Assembly (NCBI GenBank): GCA_030524705.1
Contig: JAUNGD010000036.1
Coordinates: forward strand, 1-35,007
DNA length: 35,007 nucleotides
Direction: 5' to 3'
Source of the DNA: Lachnospiraceae bacterium
GTDB lineage: Bacteria; Bacillota; Clostridia; Lachnospirales; Lachnospiraceae
A program made the translations under genes and the position numbers. Of the stretch, positions 1 to 7,114 are shown piece by piece. Position 1 is the first letter of the stretch, and each line of letters starts with the position of its first letter. The notes under the pieces were generated by a model that had not been told where the DNA came from, ran no database searches, and saw only the letters and a list, made by a program, of their open reading frames with translations.

Positions 1-20
1 ATTGCAACTTTTACTGCCAT
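1..20 (-). CDS. gap: 5' end of a truncated gene, probably glyceraldehyde-3-phosphate dehydrogenase
   Basis: Only the start codon and five further complete codons lie inside the window; they read MAVKVA on the minus strand. A GGAGG ribosome binding site lies a few bases upstream of the ATG (about positions 31-36), so a real gene start is well supported. MAVKVA is the usual opening of clostridial type I glyceraldehyde-3-phosphate dehydrogenase, where it continues into the NAD-binding glycine motif. Six residues cannot prove this, so the identity is an inference and the rest of the gene lies outside the window. Confidence 0.45.
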
Positions 21-103
21 GATTACAATTCCTCCTAAATGTAATTTTAATTAGTGCGCGCTGGGGTTTGTAAGTTTGTTAAAAAATCCCCAACCTATTT
101 GCT

Positions 104-132
104 ATTTTAACCAATTTGTCCCAAAAATTCAA
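104..132 (-). promoter_or_regulatory. Promoter for the truncated left-edge gene
   Basis: On the minus strand a -35 box TTGAAT (132-127) is separated by 17 bp from a -10 box TAAAAT (109-104). This predicts a leader of about 77 nt before the start codon at position 20. The leader can pair TGGGG with CCCCA around 61-93, giving a weak hairpin. Confidence 0.45.
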
Positions 133-387
133 GTAGTAATATGCATTACTTATAAAATTTTGTGGACTTTTTGAATCGCATCCTATATTATGATTTTGAG
201 ATGTGCAAATTGCTGGTTTTCTATTCATATTTATGACAAATAGTTCAGGCACAGCCTTCAAACGTGCCCTGACGGCGGGCGGCTACCGTCATTTTATCCC
301 CTTTCAGGCTCCCCTGGATCAGCGCCCCACAGGGCCGTATACCGTCCGGTCACACAGGATAAAAATTTATCTCAGGAGGATTTTCCC
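133..387. other. Intergenic region before the PHP gene; nothing clear recognised
   Basis: This stretch separates the divergent left-edge gene and the PHP phosphoesterase. A possible plus-strand promoter, TTGTGG (160-165) with an 18-bp spacer to TATATT (184-189), is only a moderate match. The part from about 245 to 350 is more G+C-rich, with short self-complementary pieces such as ACGGC and GCCGT, but I do not recognise a riboswitch in it. A 62-codon open frame here overlaps the downstream start and has no good ribosome binding site, so it is not called as a gene. Confidence 0.4.
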
Positions 388-1200
388 ATGACAATAAAAT
401 ACGATTATCACCTGCATTCTGATTTCTCCGGCGACAGCGATACCCCGTCCTTTCAGATGGTTGAACGCGCCCTGGAGCTTGGCTTTTCCGGCATGTGCTT
501 CACCGAGCACCACGATCCGGATCATCCAGATTACGGGATTGATTTTACTTTGGATTTTGACGCTTATTTCCGAAAAATGGAGCAGCTTTGCAGTCAGTAC
601 CAGGGCCGTATCCAGCTCTGTTCCGGCATGGAATTCGGGCTTATGAAGCATCTGCCCCCGGCCCTTGATGAGCTGCTTTCATGCTATCCCTTTGACTTTG
701 TAATCGCATCTTTGCATTTTGTCAACGGCAGGGACCCTTACTACGCAGACTATTTTGAGGGCCGTTCTGAGCAAAGCTGCTATGAAGAATTTCTGCAAAC
801 AGAATATGAAACGTTAAAATGCTTCCCGCCTGAAAATTTTGACACCCTGGGGCATATGGATTTCGTCGTGCGGTACGGCCCGAACCGCAGCCGCTTCTAT
901 TCCTATGAAGCGTATGCTGATTACATCGACCCGATTCTGAAATATCTGATCGAAAACGGCAAATGTCTGGAGGTCAACACCGCCGGGTTCAAATACGGCC
1001 TGGAGCAGCCGAATCCCTGTGCCGATGTACTTTGCAGATACCGCGAGCTTGGCGGCGAGCTTATCACCATCGGTTCTGACGCCCACGAGCCTGCATATCT
1101 GGGCTATGCCTTCCACCGGACCGCCGCTCTGCTGCAGGAACTGGGCTTCCGGTATTACACCATATTTAAAAAACGGAAGCCTGAGAGGATTCCGTTTTAA
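388..1200 (+). CDS. PHP-domain phosphoesterase, histidinol-phosphatase-like
   Basis: The 270-residue protein starts with the PHP metal motif HLHSD (His8, His10). Further metal ligands are probable at EHHD (residues 40-43), the HMDFV segment near residue 150 and GSDAHEP near residue 230. This is the trinuclear-metal arrangement of the PHP superfamily and the length fits HisJ/HisK-type histidinol phosphatases (260-280 residues). The family hydrolyses phosphate monoesters such as L-histidinol phosphate in the cytosol. No other histidine biosynthesis gene lies nearby, so the substrate is not established. The ATG at 388 has GGAGG eight bases upstream. The gene ends seven bases short of the convergent carboxypeptidase stop. 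The PHP assignment is firm; the histidinol assignment is tentative. Confidence 0.85.
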   Translation: MTIKYDYHLHSDFSGDSDTPSFQMVERALELGFSGMCFTEHHDPDHPDYGIDFTLDFDAYFRKMEQLCSQYQGRIQLCSGMEFGLMKHLPPALDELLSCYPFDFVIASLHFVNGRDPYYADYFEGRSEQSCYEEFLQTEYETLKCFPPENFDTLGHMDFVVRYGPNRSRFYSYEAYADYIDPILKYLIENGKCLEVNTAGFKYGLEQPNPCADVLCRYRELGGELITIGSDAHEPAYLGYAFHRTAALLQELGFRYYTIFKKRKPERIPF

Positions 1201-1207
1201 AGCTGTA

Positions 1208-2239
1208 TTATAATGCCAGGCTCCGCCCGATCTGATTATACGCCAGAAAAGCATCATTAATATGGTACTGCTCCGTGCGGGGATCGGCGGCCCATCCTGC
1301 AGTGACCAGAATATATTCTCTGCCGCCGATTTCCGCCATACTGGCCAGGCAGTGTCCCGCCTCGTCGGTATAGCCCGTTTTTCCGCCCTTTATCTCCCCG
1401 CCGATCACCGTCGGGGATTCCATATTTTTGAACATACTGCTCTGGAAGGTAAAACCCTCGGGATGCACCTGCGTAGCCTGTACCGTATAGCTTTGTGTCG
1501 TAAATACCTTATAAAAGGTCTTATTTTTCAGAGCTGCCTGCAGAATTTTTCCAATCTCCTCTGCCGTCGAATACTGGTCATCGTTGTGCAGACCCGTACA
1601 ATTTGTAAAATGAGTCTGTGTCAGGCCCAGCTTGCCGGCCTTCTGATTCATCAATTCTACAAACGCTGTTTCCGAGCCCGCCGCCTGAACGGCCAGCTCC
1701 ATGCAGCACTCTGCCCCGGACGGCAGCAATGCACCGTAAAGCAAATCCCGTATTACCGCCTCTTCCCCCGGCTCAAAGCCCGCCCGGGAGGCATCCTGCT
1801 CATACAGCGTCTCATAATAATCATAGGACATCGTAATCGTTGTATCCAGCTTTTTGATATTTTCTACCGCAGTGAGAACCGTCATGATCTTTACCATGGA
1901 GGCCGGAAATATAATCTCCTCTCCCTTTTTCGATGCAAGCACCTCGCCGCTCTCCGCATCCATCAGCACTGCATAGGGACTGTCCAGAGTCTCCAGATCA
2001 ACCGTTATCTGCGGCCTTTCTCCGTGACTGCTCCTGTATAATAACAAAGTTCCCACGCCGCATATGATAAGCAGCACAAGGAAAATAATTACGCAGATGT
2101 ATAAAAGCCGCTGATTTCCCGGGCTTCTGCGCCGCCTCTTTCCTGAAATGCCGCGGCTGCCATTCTTGTCAGCATAGCGGCTGCCGCTCCGTTTCGCATA
2201 CCGGCTGCTGCCTCCGTCACTGTAACGGCTGCCCTGCAT
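1208..2239 (-). CDS. Membrane-anchored D-alanyl-D-alanine carboxypeptidase (DacA/DacF-type, peptidase S11)
   Basis: This penicillin-binding-protein-type DD-peptidase trims the terminal D-alanine of peptidoglycan stem peptides outside the membrane. Visible motifs are the nucleophile tetrad SMVK, the second motif region as LPSGAE (Ala where SxN has Asn), and KTG in GGKTGY. The N-terminus is unusual: about 40 residues rich in Ser, Arg, Tyr and Gly with repeated SRY, then a basic run, then one transmembrane helix (LLYICVIIFLVLLIICG). The topology is therefore a cytosolic tail with an external catalytic domain, rather than a cleaved signal peptide and C-terminal anchor. The start is ambiguous. GTG at 2263, ATG at 2257 and ATG at 2239 are in frame, and the last has AAAGGA eight bases upstream, so it is chosen. 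The Rpn-like gene lies just upstream on the same strand with no terminator between. Confidence 0.85.
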   Translation of the reverse strand: MQGSRYSDGGSSRYAKRSGSRYADKNGSRGISGKRRRRSPGNQRLLYICVIIFLVLLIICGVGTLLLYRSSHGERPQITVDLETLDSPYAVLMDAESGEVLASKKGEEIIFPASMVKIMTVLTAVENIKKLDTTITMSYDYYETLYEQDASRAGFEPGEEAVIRDLLYGALLPSGAECCMELAVQAAGSETAFVELMNQKAGKLGLTQTHFTNCTGLHNDDQYSTAEEIGKILQAALKNKTFYKVFTTQSYTVQATQVHPEGFTFQSSMFKNMESPTVIGGEIKGGKTGYTDEAGHCLASMAEIGGREYILVTAGWAADPRTEQYHINDAFLAYNQIGRSLAL

Positions 2240-2302
2240 GTTTCTGTTCCTTTCCATAATCACGTATCCCCATGAAATTATTCAAATATCCTTTACCTGA
2301 GC

Positions 2303-3148
2303 TCATGCCTCAAGCCCCTTCAGCCAGCCCTGTACAATGCCTACCTGCAGATTTACGGCTCTGGCAATATTTTCCACAGACATCCCCATGTCAAAAAGAT
2401 TCCGGGCCGTTTCCTGCTTGCCCTCCTGCTCTCCGCATTTTCTTGCTGCTTCCTTTTCCCTTCGCAGATCCTCCGCAAAAATCTCTCTGAGCACCTCACA
2501 CATAGCACTTTCCTCCTCTACTTTTTCCCGGTTTGCTCTTCCTACGATCTCCATCACTGCCTGATAATCCGAATTTGTCTTCTTCTCTTCATACCGTTCC
2601 AGCAATTCCTGTATCTCACCGCCTGACTGCAGATCATTTCTAAGTATCTGCAGCCAGGAATTTTTCTCTTTTGAAAGCTGATTTATCACAATGACCTGCA
2701 TTGCGATTGAATCTCCGACAAGCTCATAAATCCCCTCGTCCTGTTCTACCGGGACGATCCCTCTCGCTCTCCGTATATGCTCCAGCATCTTTCTCGGATA
2801 ATGATAGCACGCAAAGGTAATCGTCAATTCATCAGGATCAATCTCCATGACCTTCTGCGTATCTGCCTGATAAAAACATGCATAGCCGTATACCTTATAA
2901 AAATCATTAATGCTCAGATAATCCCCGGGAGCCTTATACTCTATAATATTGTAGGTCCTGAAGATCCTTCCGATATTCTTCTTGATCCTTTCTCCCTTTT
3001 CTTTCTTGACGATCAGCATGTCTATCTGCATCGGCTTTTTGCTGAGGAGATGTTCTGTCTCAATCTGCATTCTGTCAGCCGCCTCCTCCATTTCTATTCT
3101 TATCGACGCATCAAAGGCAGCGTGCCACTGCAGCTTTCCATCGGTCAT
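2303..3148 (-). CDS. Rpn/PD-(D/E)XK nuclease-like family protein (putative transposase-related)
   Basis: The 281-residue protein belongs to a family that is abundant in Lachnospiraceae genomes and usually annotated as Rpn/PD-(D/E)XK nuclease-transposase. The sequence shows QIDMLIVKK followed about 25 residues later by IIEYKAP, which fits the D...ExK nuclease core. The C-terminus is charged and helical (residues about 190-250), then a short helix-turn-helix-like tail (MGMSVENIARAVNLQVGIVQGWL). Rpn proteins are known as recombination-promoting endonucleases, but no activity can be claimed for this member. The ATG has GGAGA five bases upstream. It is expressed from a perfect consensus promoter and may read into the carboxypeptidase gene. 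Nothing mobile (inverted ends, target duplication) is visible immediately around it. Confidence 0.75.
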   Translation of the reverse strand: MTDGKLQWHAAFDASIRIEMEEAADRMQIETEHLLSKKPMQIDMLIVKKEKGERIKKNIGRIFRTYNIIEYKAPGDYLSINDFYKVYGYACFYQADTQKVMEIDPDELTITFACYHYPRKMLEHIRRARGIVPVEQDEGIYELVGDSIAMQVIVINQLSKEKNSWLQILRNDLQSGGEIQELLERYEEKKTNSDYQAVMEIVGRANREKVEEESAMCEVLREIFAEDLRREKEAARKCGEQEGKQETARNLFDMGMSVENIARAVNLQVGIVQGWLKGLEA

Positions 3149-3280
3149 TCTGTTCTCCTAACAGTATAATATAATCCAACAGTTCCTACAACTAAAAATT
3201 TTCAGTTCACCTTTCACCTGGGAATTCCGGCAGAAGCTGCCACAATTTTATTCAGATTTGCTCCAGACTTTATATCTCTT

Positions 3281-3309
3281 ATTATATGTATTTATTTCTT
3301 TTCTGTCAA
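3281..3309 (-). promoter_or_regulatory. Perfect consensus sigma-A promoter for the Rpn-like gene
   Basis: On the minus strand TTGACA (3309-3304) is followed after exactly 17 bp by TATAAT (3286-3281). The predicted transcript begins near 3274, giving a leader of about 125 nt. The leader contains a small hairpin (GGCAG/CTGCC, about 3230-3242). Confidence 0.75.
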
Positions 3310-3340
3310 TAGTTTTTCATCCGTTTTTAGGCCGTCACAA

Positions 3341-3460
3341 AGGAGGGTGTCACAGAATACTTCTGACGGATTTCCGTAGCCGGTGTGTCGCCTAGTCCTT
3401 CCGACATCTGTACACCTGGCTATCAGAAATTCTGTCTCACGTCTTCTGCGACACCCTCCT
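3341..3460. repeat. 120-bp imperfect palindrome, candidate miniature mobile or extragenic repeat
   Basis: The two ends are inverted copies beginning AGGAGGGTGTC(A/G)CAGAA. Complementarity continues inwards with interruptions: TAGCC/GGCTA, GGTGT/ACACC and TGTCG/CGACA around a centre near 3400. The element is exactly 120 bp, contains no open frame and fills most of the gap between mnmA and the Rpn-like gene. No target duplication is obvious. It could be a MITE, a REP-like element or a strong transcriptional hairpin behind mnmA; the T-run expected of a terminator is weak. Confidence 0.6.
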
Positions 3461-3492
3461 GATTTTACATGCTCTATTTTCTTTTTTCGTAT

Positions 3493-4575
3493 TCAGCCCT
3501 TCATGATCGTCCCGCCGCCCAGAACATAATCTCCATCGTAAAATACGACAGCCTGTCCCGGCGTCACCGCACGCACCGGCTTTTCAAAAAGCACCTCCGC
3601 CTCGTCCGGCCCGAGCCTGCGGACAACTGCTTTTTCACCCTGATGGTTATATCGTATCTTTGCAATTACCGGTACATCACCCTGAATATCTGCAACGCTC
3701 ATAAAGTTCAGCTTTGAACAGACCAACCGGTCAGTAAAGACATCTGCATTGTCGCCAATGACTACTTCGTTCGTCTCCGGCCGTATCTCTACCACAAACA
3801 CCGGCTTTCCCATGGAAAGGTTCAGGCCCTTGCGCTGGCCCACAGTGTAATGGGTAATTCCCTTATGCCTGCCGATAACCGTTCCATCTGTGGTCACGAA
3901 ATTCCCCTCCGGTATCTCGTGCCCGCTGTTTTCCTTGATATAACCGGCATAATCCTGATCCGGAACAAAACAGATCTCCATGCTGTCCGGCTTGTGCGCC
4001 ACGGAAAGACCGATCTCATCTGCAATCTCCCGGATCCGGCTTTTCTCAAAATCTCCCACCGGCATCAGCGTGTGTGCCAGCTGATCCTGTGTCAGATTGT
4101 AAAGCGCATACGTCTGATCCTTGGCGGCCGTGGCAGAACGCTGTATCGCATATCTGCCGTTTTCCAACCTTGCGACCCGGGCATAATGCCCCGTTGCTAT
4201 ATAATCGGCCCCAATCTGAAGGCTTCTTTGAAGCAGAGATTCCCATTTCACGTAGCGGTTACAGGCAATACAGGGATTCGGAGTCCTGCCCGCCAGGTAT
4301 TCCTCCATAAAATACTGAATCACCTTATCTTGAAACTCATCCCGGAAATTCATCACGTAATGCGGAATTCCCAGCCTCTGTGCGACCCGGGCCGCATCCT
4401 CTATGGCGCTCAGGCCGCAGCAGCCGCCGTTTTCACTGACCGTATCCTCATCTTCCTTCTGCCATATCTGCATCGTCACGCCGATCACATCATAGCCCTG
4501 CTCCTTTAAAAGATAAGCAGCAACGGAGGAATCCACGCCGCCCGACATACCGACGACTACTTTTTTCTTATTCAC
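3493..4575 (-). CDS. mnmA: tRNA-specific 2-thiouridylase MnmA
   Basis: MnmA places sulfur on C2 of the wobble uridine (U34) of tRNA Lys, Glu and Gln, using ATP to adenylate the base and a persulfide relayed from a cysteine desulfurase. The 360-residue protein begins with the PP-loop GMSGGVDSS. It carries the catalytic cysteine pair in NPCIACN and in MEICFVPD, and the TGHYAR segment. Length and motifs are normal for the family. The start is GTG at 4575: the SD-like AGGGG lies about ten bases upstream and no in-frame ATG is available. The gene follows iscU by 60 bp on the same strand, so the sulfur donor system and its tRNA client are encoded together, a common clostridial arrangement. Confidence 0.95.
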   Translation of the reverse strand: MNKKKVVVGMSGGVDSSVAAYLLKEQGYDVIGVTMQIWQKEDEDTVSENGGCCGLSAIEDAARVAQRLGIPHYVMNFRDEFQDKVIQYFMEEYLAGRTPNPCIACNRYVKWESLLQRSLQIGADYIATGHYARVARLENGRYAIQRSATAAKDQTYALYNLTQDQLAHTLMPVGDFEKSRIREIADEIGLSVAHKPDSMEICFVPDQDYAGYIKENSGHEIPEGNFVTTDGTVIGRHKGITHYTVGQRKGLNLSMGKPVFVVEIRPETNEVVIGDNADVFTDRLVCSKLNFMSVADIQGDVPVIAKIRYNHQGEKAVVRRLGPDEAEVLFEKPVRAVTPGQAVVFYDGDYVLGGGTIMKG

Positions 4576-4635
4576 TCCTTTTAATCCCCTTTCCGCATCG
4601 TTCCGGCCTCCCGCCGTCCCCGAACGAAAACAGTC

Positions 4636-5079
4636 TTAATATTCCTCTTCTTCCTCTTCCTCACCCTCATGAATATCGGACTTCGGTTTTGAAAGTCCCT
4701 CGATCTTGATGCCATGCTTTTCCGCGTAATCCCACAATGCCGCATGAATCGCCTCCTCTGCCAGCAGAGAACAGTGCACCTTTACCGGCGGAAGTCCGTC
4801 CAGAGCTTCCATAACGGCTTTGTTGGTCACCTGAAGCGCCTCCTGAATGCTTTTCCCTTTTACCAGCTCCGTCGCCATGCTGCTGGTCGCCACAGCAGCG
4901 CCGCAGCCAAAGGTCTTAAACTTGACATCCTGAATGATACCGTTATCGTCTATATCAAGATACATTCTCATGATGTCGCCGCACTTAGCGTTGCCCACGG
5001 TGCCGACGCCGCTGGCATTCTCAATTTCACCTACATTTCTCGGATTCTGAAAATGATCCATAACCTTTTCTGAGTACAT
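4636..5079 (-). CDS. iscU: Fe-S cluster scaffold protein, NifU N-terminal/IscU type
   Basis: The product assembles [2Fe-2S]/[4Fe-4S] clusters with sulfur from the adjacent desulfurase and passes them to apoproteins. The three conserved cluster cysteines are visible in NAKCGD, FGCGAA and VHCSLLA, each in the expected spacing. The protein is 147 residues and ends in an acidic tail (a run of Glu before Tyr) not typical of E. coli IscU. The frame extends upstream, but the ATG at 5079 is chosen because GGAGG lies about seven bases before it and the family begins with MYSEKVMDHF. A gap of 145 bp separates it from the desulfurase stop; it holds no gene, only a pair of CTGCAG inverted sites. Confidence 0.93.
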   Translation of the reverse strand: MYSEKVMDHFQNPRNVGEIENASGVGTVGNAKCGDIMRMYLDIDDNGIIQDVKFKTFGCGAAVATSSMATELVKGKSIQEALQVTNKAVMEALDGLPPVKVHCSLLAEEAIHAALWDYAEKHGIKIEGLSKPKSDIHEGEEEEEEEY

Positions 5080-5224
5080 ATTCTGTTTCCTCCATTTCAA
5101 ATGCTGTTTTGTTTTTCTCCGAAGTCTCTGTGTCTTCAAAAATACTGCGTTAACATACTCCTGCAGTAAGCTATGCATACTCTGTCTGCAGCTTATTTCG
5201 TCTGTTACTTATTTTATCCGTTAT

Positions 5225-6412
5225 TTATCTCGCCTGTGATTTTCTTACAAAGTCCTCATACAGCGGCGACATACTGCGCAGACGCTCCACGATGCCCTTT
5301 GTCTTTTCAATTACATAGTCAATATCTTCCTTCGTAGTCTCCGCTCCCAGCGTCAGTCTCAAAGAACCGTGTGCAATCTCATGGGGCAGGCCGATCGCCA
5401 TCAGTACATGAGAGGGATCAAGAGATCCTGACGTGCAGGCTGAGCCGCTGGATCCGCAGATGCCCTCCATATCCAGCATGATCAGCAGGGACTCGCCCTC
5501 AATAAACTGGAAGCTGAAATTTGCATTGTTCGGAAGACGCTTTGTACGGTGTCCGTTCAGTCTCGCATACGGGATTTCCTTTAAAATCCGGTCGATCAGA
5601 TAATCCCTCAGCTCGATTTCCTTTGCTGTTCTCTCCTGCATCGTGGAAACAGCTTCCTTAGCCGCCTGGCCGTAGCCTACGATACCCGGCACATTCTCTG
5701 TACCTGCACGGCGCTTGCGCTCCTGCGCGCCCCCGTGTACGAAGGAACGGATCTTTACACCCTTGCGGATATACAGGAAACCGATGCCCTTCGGGCCGCA
5801 GATCTTATGTCCGCTGGAGCTGAGCATGTCAATATTCAGCTCGTTTACATCAATCGGGACCTGTCCATATGCCTGAACAGCATCCGTGTGGAATAAAATG
5901 CCGTGCTTTTTCGCAATCTCGCCAATCTCTTTGATGGGCTGGATCGTACCGATCTCATTGTTTGCAAACATAACGGAAATCAAAATCGTATCCGGGCGGA
6001 TTGCCTTCTCCAGCTGATCCAGCTTGATCACGCCGTCTTCATCTACGTCAACGTAGGTCACTTCAAATCCGCGTTTCTCCAGATATTCACAGGTATGAAG
6101 AATCGCATGATGCTCAATCTTTGAAGTAATGATATGCTTTCCTTTAGAGCCGTACGCCTCAGCCGTTGCCTTCAGCGCCCAGTTATCTGACTCAGAACCG
6201 CCGGCGGTAAAATAAATCTCCTCCGGTTTTGCTCCCAGCGTAGCCGCAATCGTCTCCCGGCTGTCTGTGATCGCTTCCTTGCTCTTGGCGCCGATACTGT
6301 AAATACTGGATGCATTTCCGTAATATTCAGAAAAGTACGGAAGCATAGCCTCCAATACAGTTGGGGAAGTCTTTGTCGTTGCCGCGTTATCCAGATAAAC
6401 TAATCTATCCAT
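5225..6412 (-). CDS. iscS: Cysteine desulfurase (IscS/NifS family)
   Basis: This PLP enzyme converts L-cysteine to alanine and an enzyme-bound persulfide, feeding IscU and MnmA. The 395-residue protein shows YLDNAATT at the N-terminus, the PLP-lysine segment [11 protein letters not shown], and the mobile-loop catalytic cysteine in SGSACTSG followed by SHVL. The ATG at 6412 has GGAG about eight bases upstream; an in-frame upstream start at 6439 would overlap the iscR stop and lacks a site. It lies 23 bp downstream of iscR, and the order iscR-iscS-iscU-mnmA points to one transcription unit serving Fe-S assembly and tRNA thiolation. Clostridial members are often annotated nifS; the role here looks housekeeping because no nitrogenase genes are seen. 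Confidence 0.95.
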   Translation of the reverse strand: MDRLVYLDNAATTKTSPTVLEAMLPYFSEYYGNASSIYSIGAKSKEAITDSRETIAATLGAKPEEIYFTAGGSESDNWALKATAEAYGSKGKHIITSKIEHHAILHTCEYLEKRGFEVTYVDVDEDGVIKLDQLEKAIRPDTILISVMFANNEIGTIQPIKEIGEIAKKHGILFHTDAVQAYGQVPIDVNELNIDMLSSSGHKICGPKGIGFLYIRKGVKIRSFVHGGAQERKRRAGTENVPGIVGYGQAAKEAVSTMQERTAKEIELRDYLIDRILKEIPYARLNGHRTKRLPNNANFSFQFIEGESLLIMLDMEGICGSSGSACTSGSLDPSHVLMAIGLPHEIAHGSLRLTLGAETTKEDIDYVIEKTKGIVERLRSMSPLYEDFVRKSQAR

Positions 6413-6435
6413 TTCTATTCTCCTTTCACAGCCGC

Positions 6436-6906
6436 TCATCCAAGGCAGCTTTTACTGCTGTAATCCACCGGCTGGGTCGCTTTGTTTTTTTGTGCTTTTT
6501 TGCTTTCCTCCACGAGCTGACTCAGCATCATCTCGTCTACGGTCTTTGCAATACTCTCATTGATCCTCTGCCACACATATTTTGTCACGCACAGGTCTGC
6601 TCCCTGGCAGCCTTCGTCTGTGTGCGCCGAGCATTCCACAGCCTCCAGATTTCCTTCCAGCGCCCGCAGCACATCTCCCACCGAAATCGTGTCTGCCGGT
6701 CTGGTCAGCCGATATCCGCCCTGCGCTCCCCGAATGCTCATCACAAGCCCCGCTTTGCGCAGCCTTGCCACCAGCTGCTCCAGATAGCTTTCTGAAATGC
6801 TCTGTCTCTGAGAAATACTGCTGATGGAAACTGCCTCTTCTTCGCTGTACTGTGCGAGATCAATCATGGCCCGAAGACCGTATCTTCCTTTCGTTGATAG
6901 CTTCAT
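6436..6906 (-). CDS. iscR: Rrf2-family transcriptional regulator, IscR-like
   Basis: The 156-residue protein has the Rrf2 winged helix at the N-terminus ([15 protein letters not shown], then RGAQGGYRL for the wing). It also has three cysteines in the cluster-binding region ([11 protein letters not shown], then LC). IscR senses Fe-S cluster status through such cysteines and represses the isc operon. CymR, the Firmicutes cysteine regulator of the same family, lacks them, so IscR is the better name. The protein ends in a Lys/Gln-rich tail of about 25 residues with an extra Cys near the C-terminus. The ATG has GGAGG five bases upstream. The promoter with its overlapping palindrome lies directly upstream and supports autoregulation. 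Confidence 0.88.
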   Translation of the reverse strand: MKLSTKGRYGLRAMIDLAQYSEEEAVSISSISQRQSISESYLEQLVARLRKAGLVMSIRGAQGGYRLTRPADTISVGDVLRALEGNLEAVECSAHTDEGCQGADLCVTKYVWQRINESIAKTVDEMMLSQLVEESKKAQKNKATQPVDYSSKSCLG

Positions 6907-6929
6907 TCGTCCTCCATCACTTTCTTATT

Positions 6930-6946
6930 CCGAGTATTTTACTCGG
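6930..6946. promoter_or_regulatory. Rrf2/IscR-type operator
   Basis: A perfect inverted repeat CCGAGTA-ttt-TACTCGG sits between the predicted transcription start (about 6951) and the iscR ribosome binding site. Its position just downstream of the start would let a bound regulator block transcription. Rrf2 regulators commonly use short palindromes with A/T-rich centres. Binding is inferred. Confidence 0.6.
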
Positions 6947-6957
6947 ATTTCGTACAA

Positions 6958-6986
6958 AGAATATCACCTGTTGCGGCTTCTGTCAA
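6958..6986 (-). promoter_or_regulatory. Promoter of the iscR-iscS-iscU-mnmA operon
   Basis: On the minus strand TTGACA (6986-6981), a 17-bp spacer and TATTCT (6963-6958) form a near-consensus sigma-A promoter. The leader to the iscR ATG is about 45 nt and contains the palindrome at 6930-6946. Confidence 0.7.
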
Positions 6987-7114
6987 GTGGTATCTGCATT
7001 TTTTTACAATATATAAACAAATACGTGTTATATACAGAGGCGGAAAATTTATTCCTGCATGACAGAAACCTTATCCGCATAGAATGAAACAAACCCTCTG
7101 ACAGGCAGGTTTCT

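Noticed and set aside
203-391. 62-codon frame upstream of the PHP gene
   Set aside because: It has no good ribosome binding site, overlaps the PHP start and shows no protein-like pattern.
1262-2041. 259-codon plus-strand frame opposite the DD-carboxypeptidase
   Set aside because: Antisense shadow of a well-supported gene, with atypical Cys/His/Arg-rich composition.
6436-6906. CymR (cysteine metabolism repressor) as the identity of the Rrf2 regulator
   Set aside because: The cluster-type cysteines and position at the head of the isc genes favour IscR; CymR lacks these cysteines.
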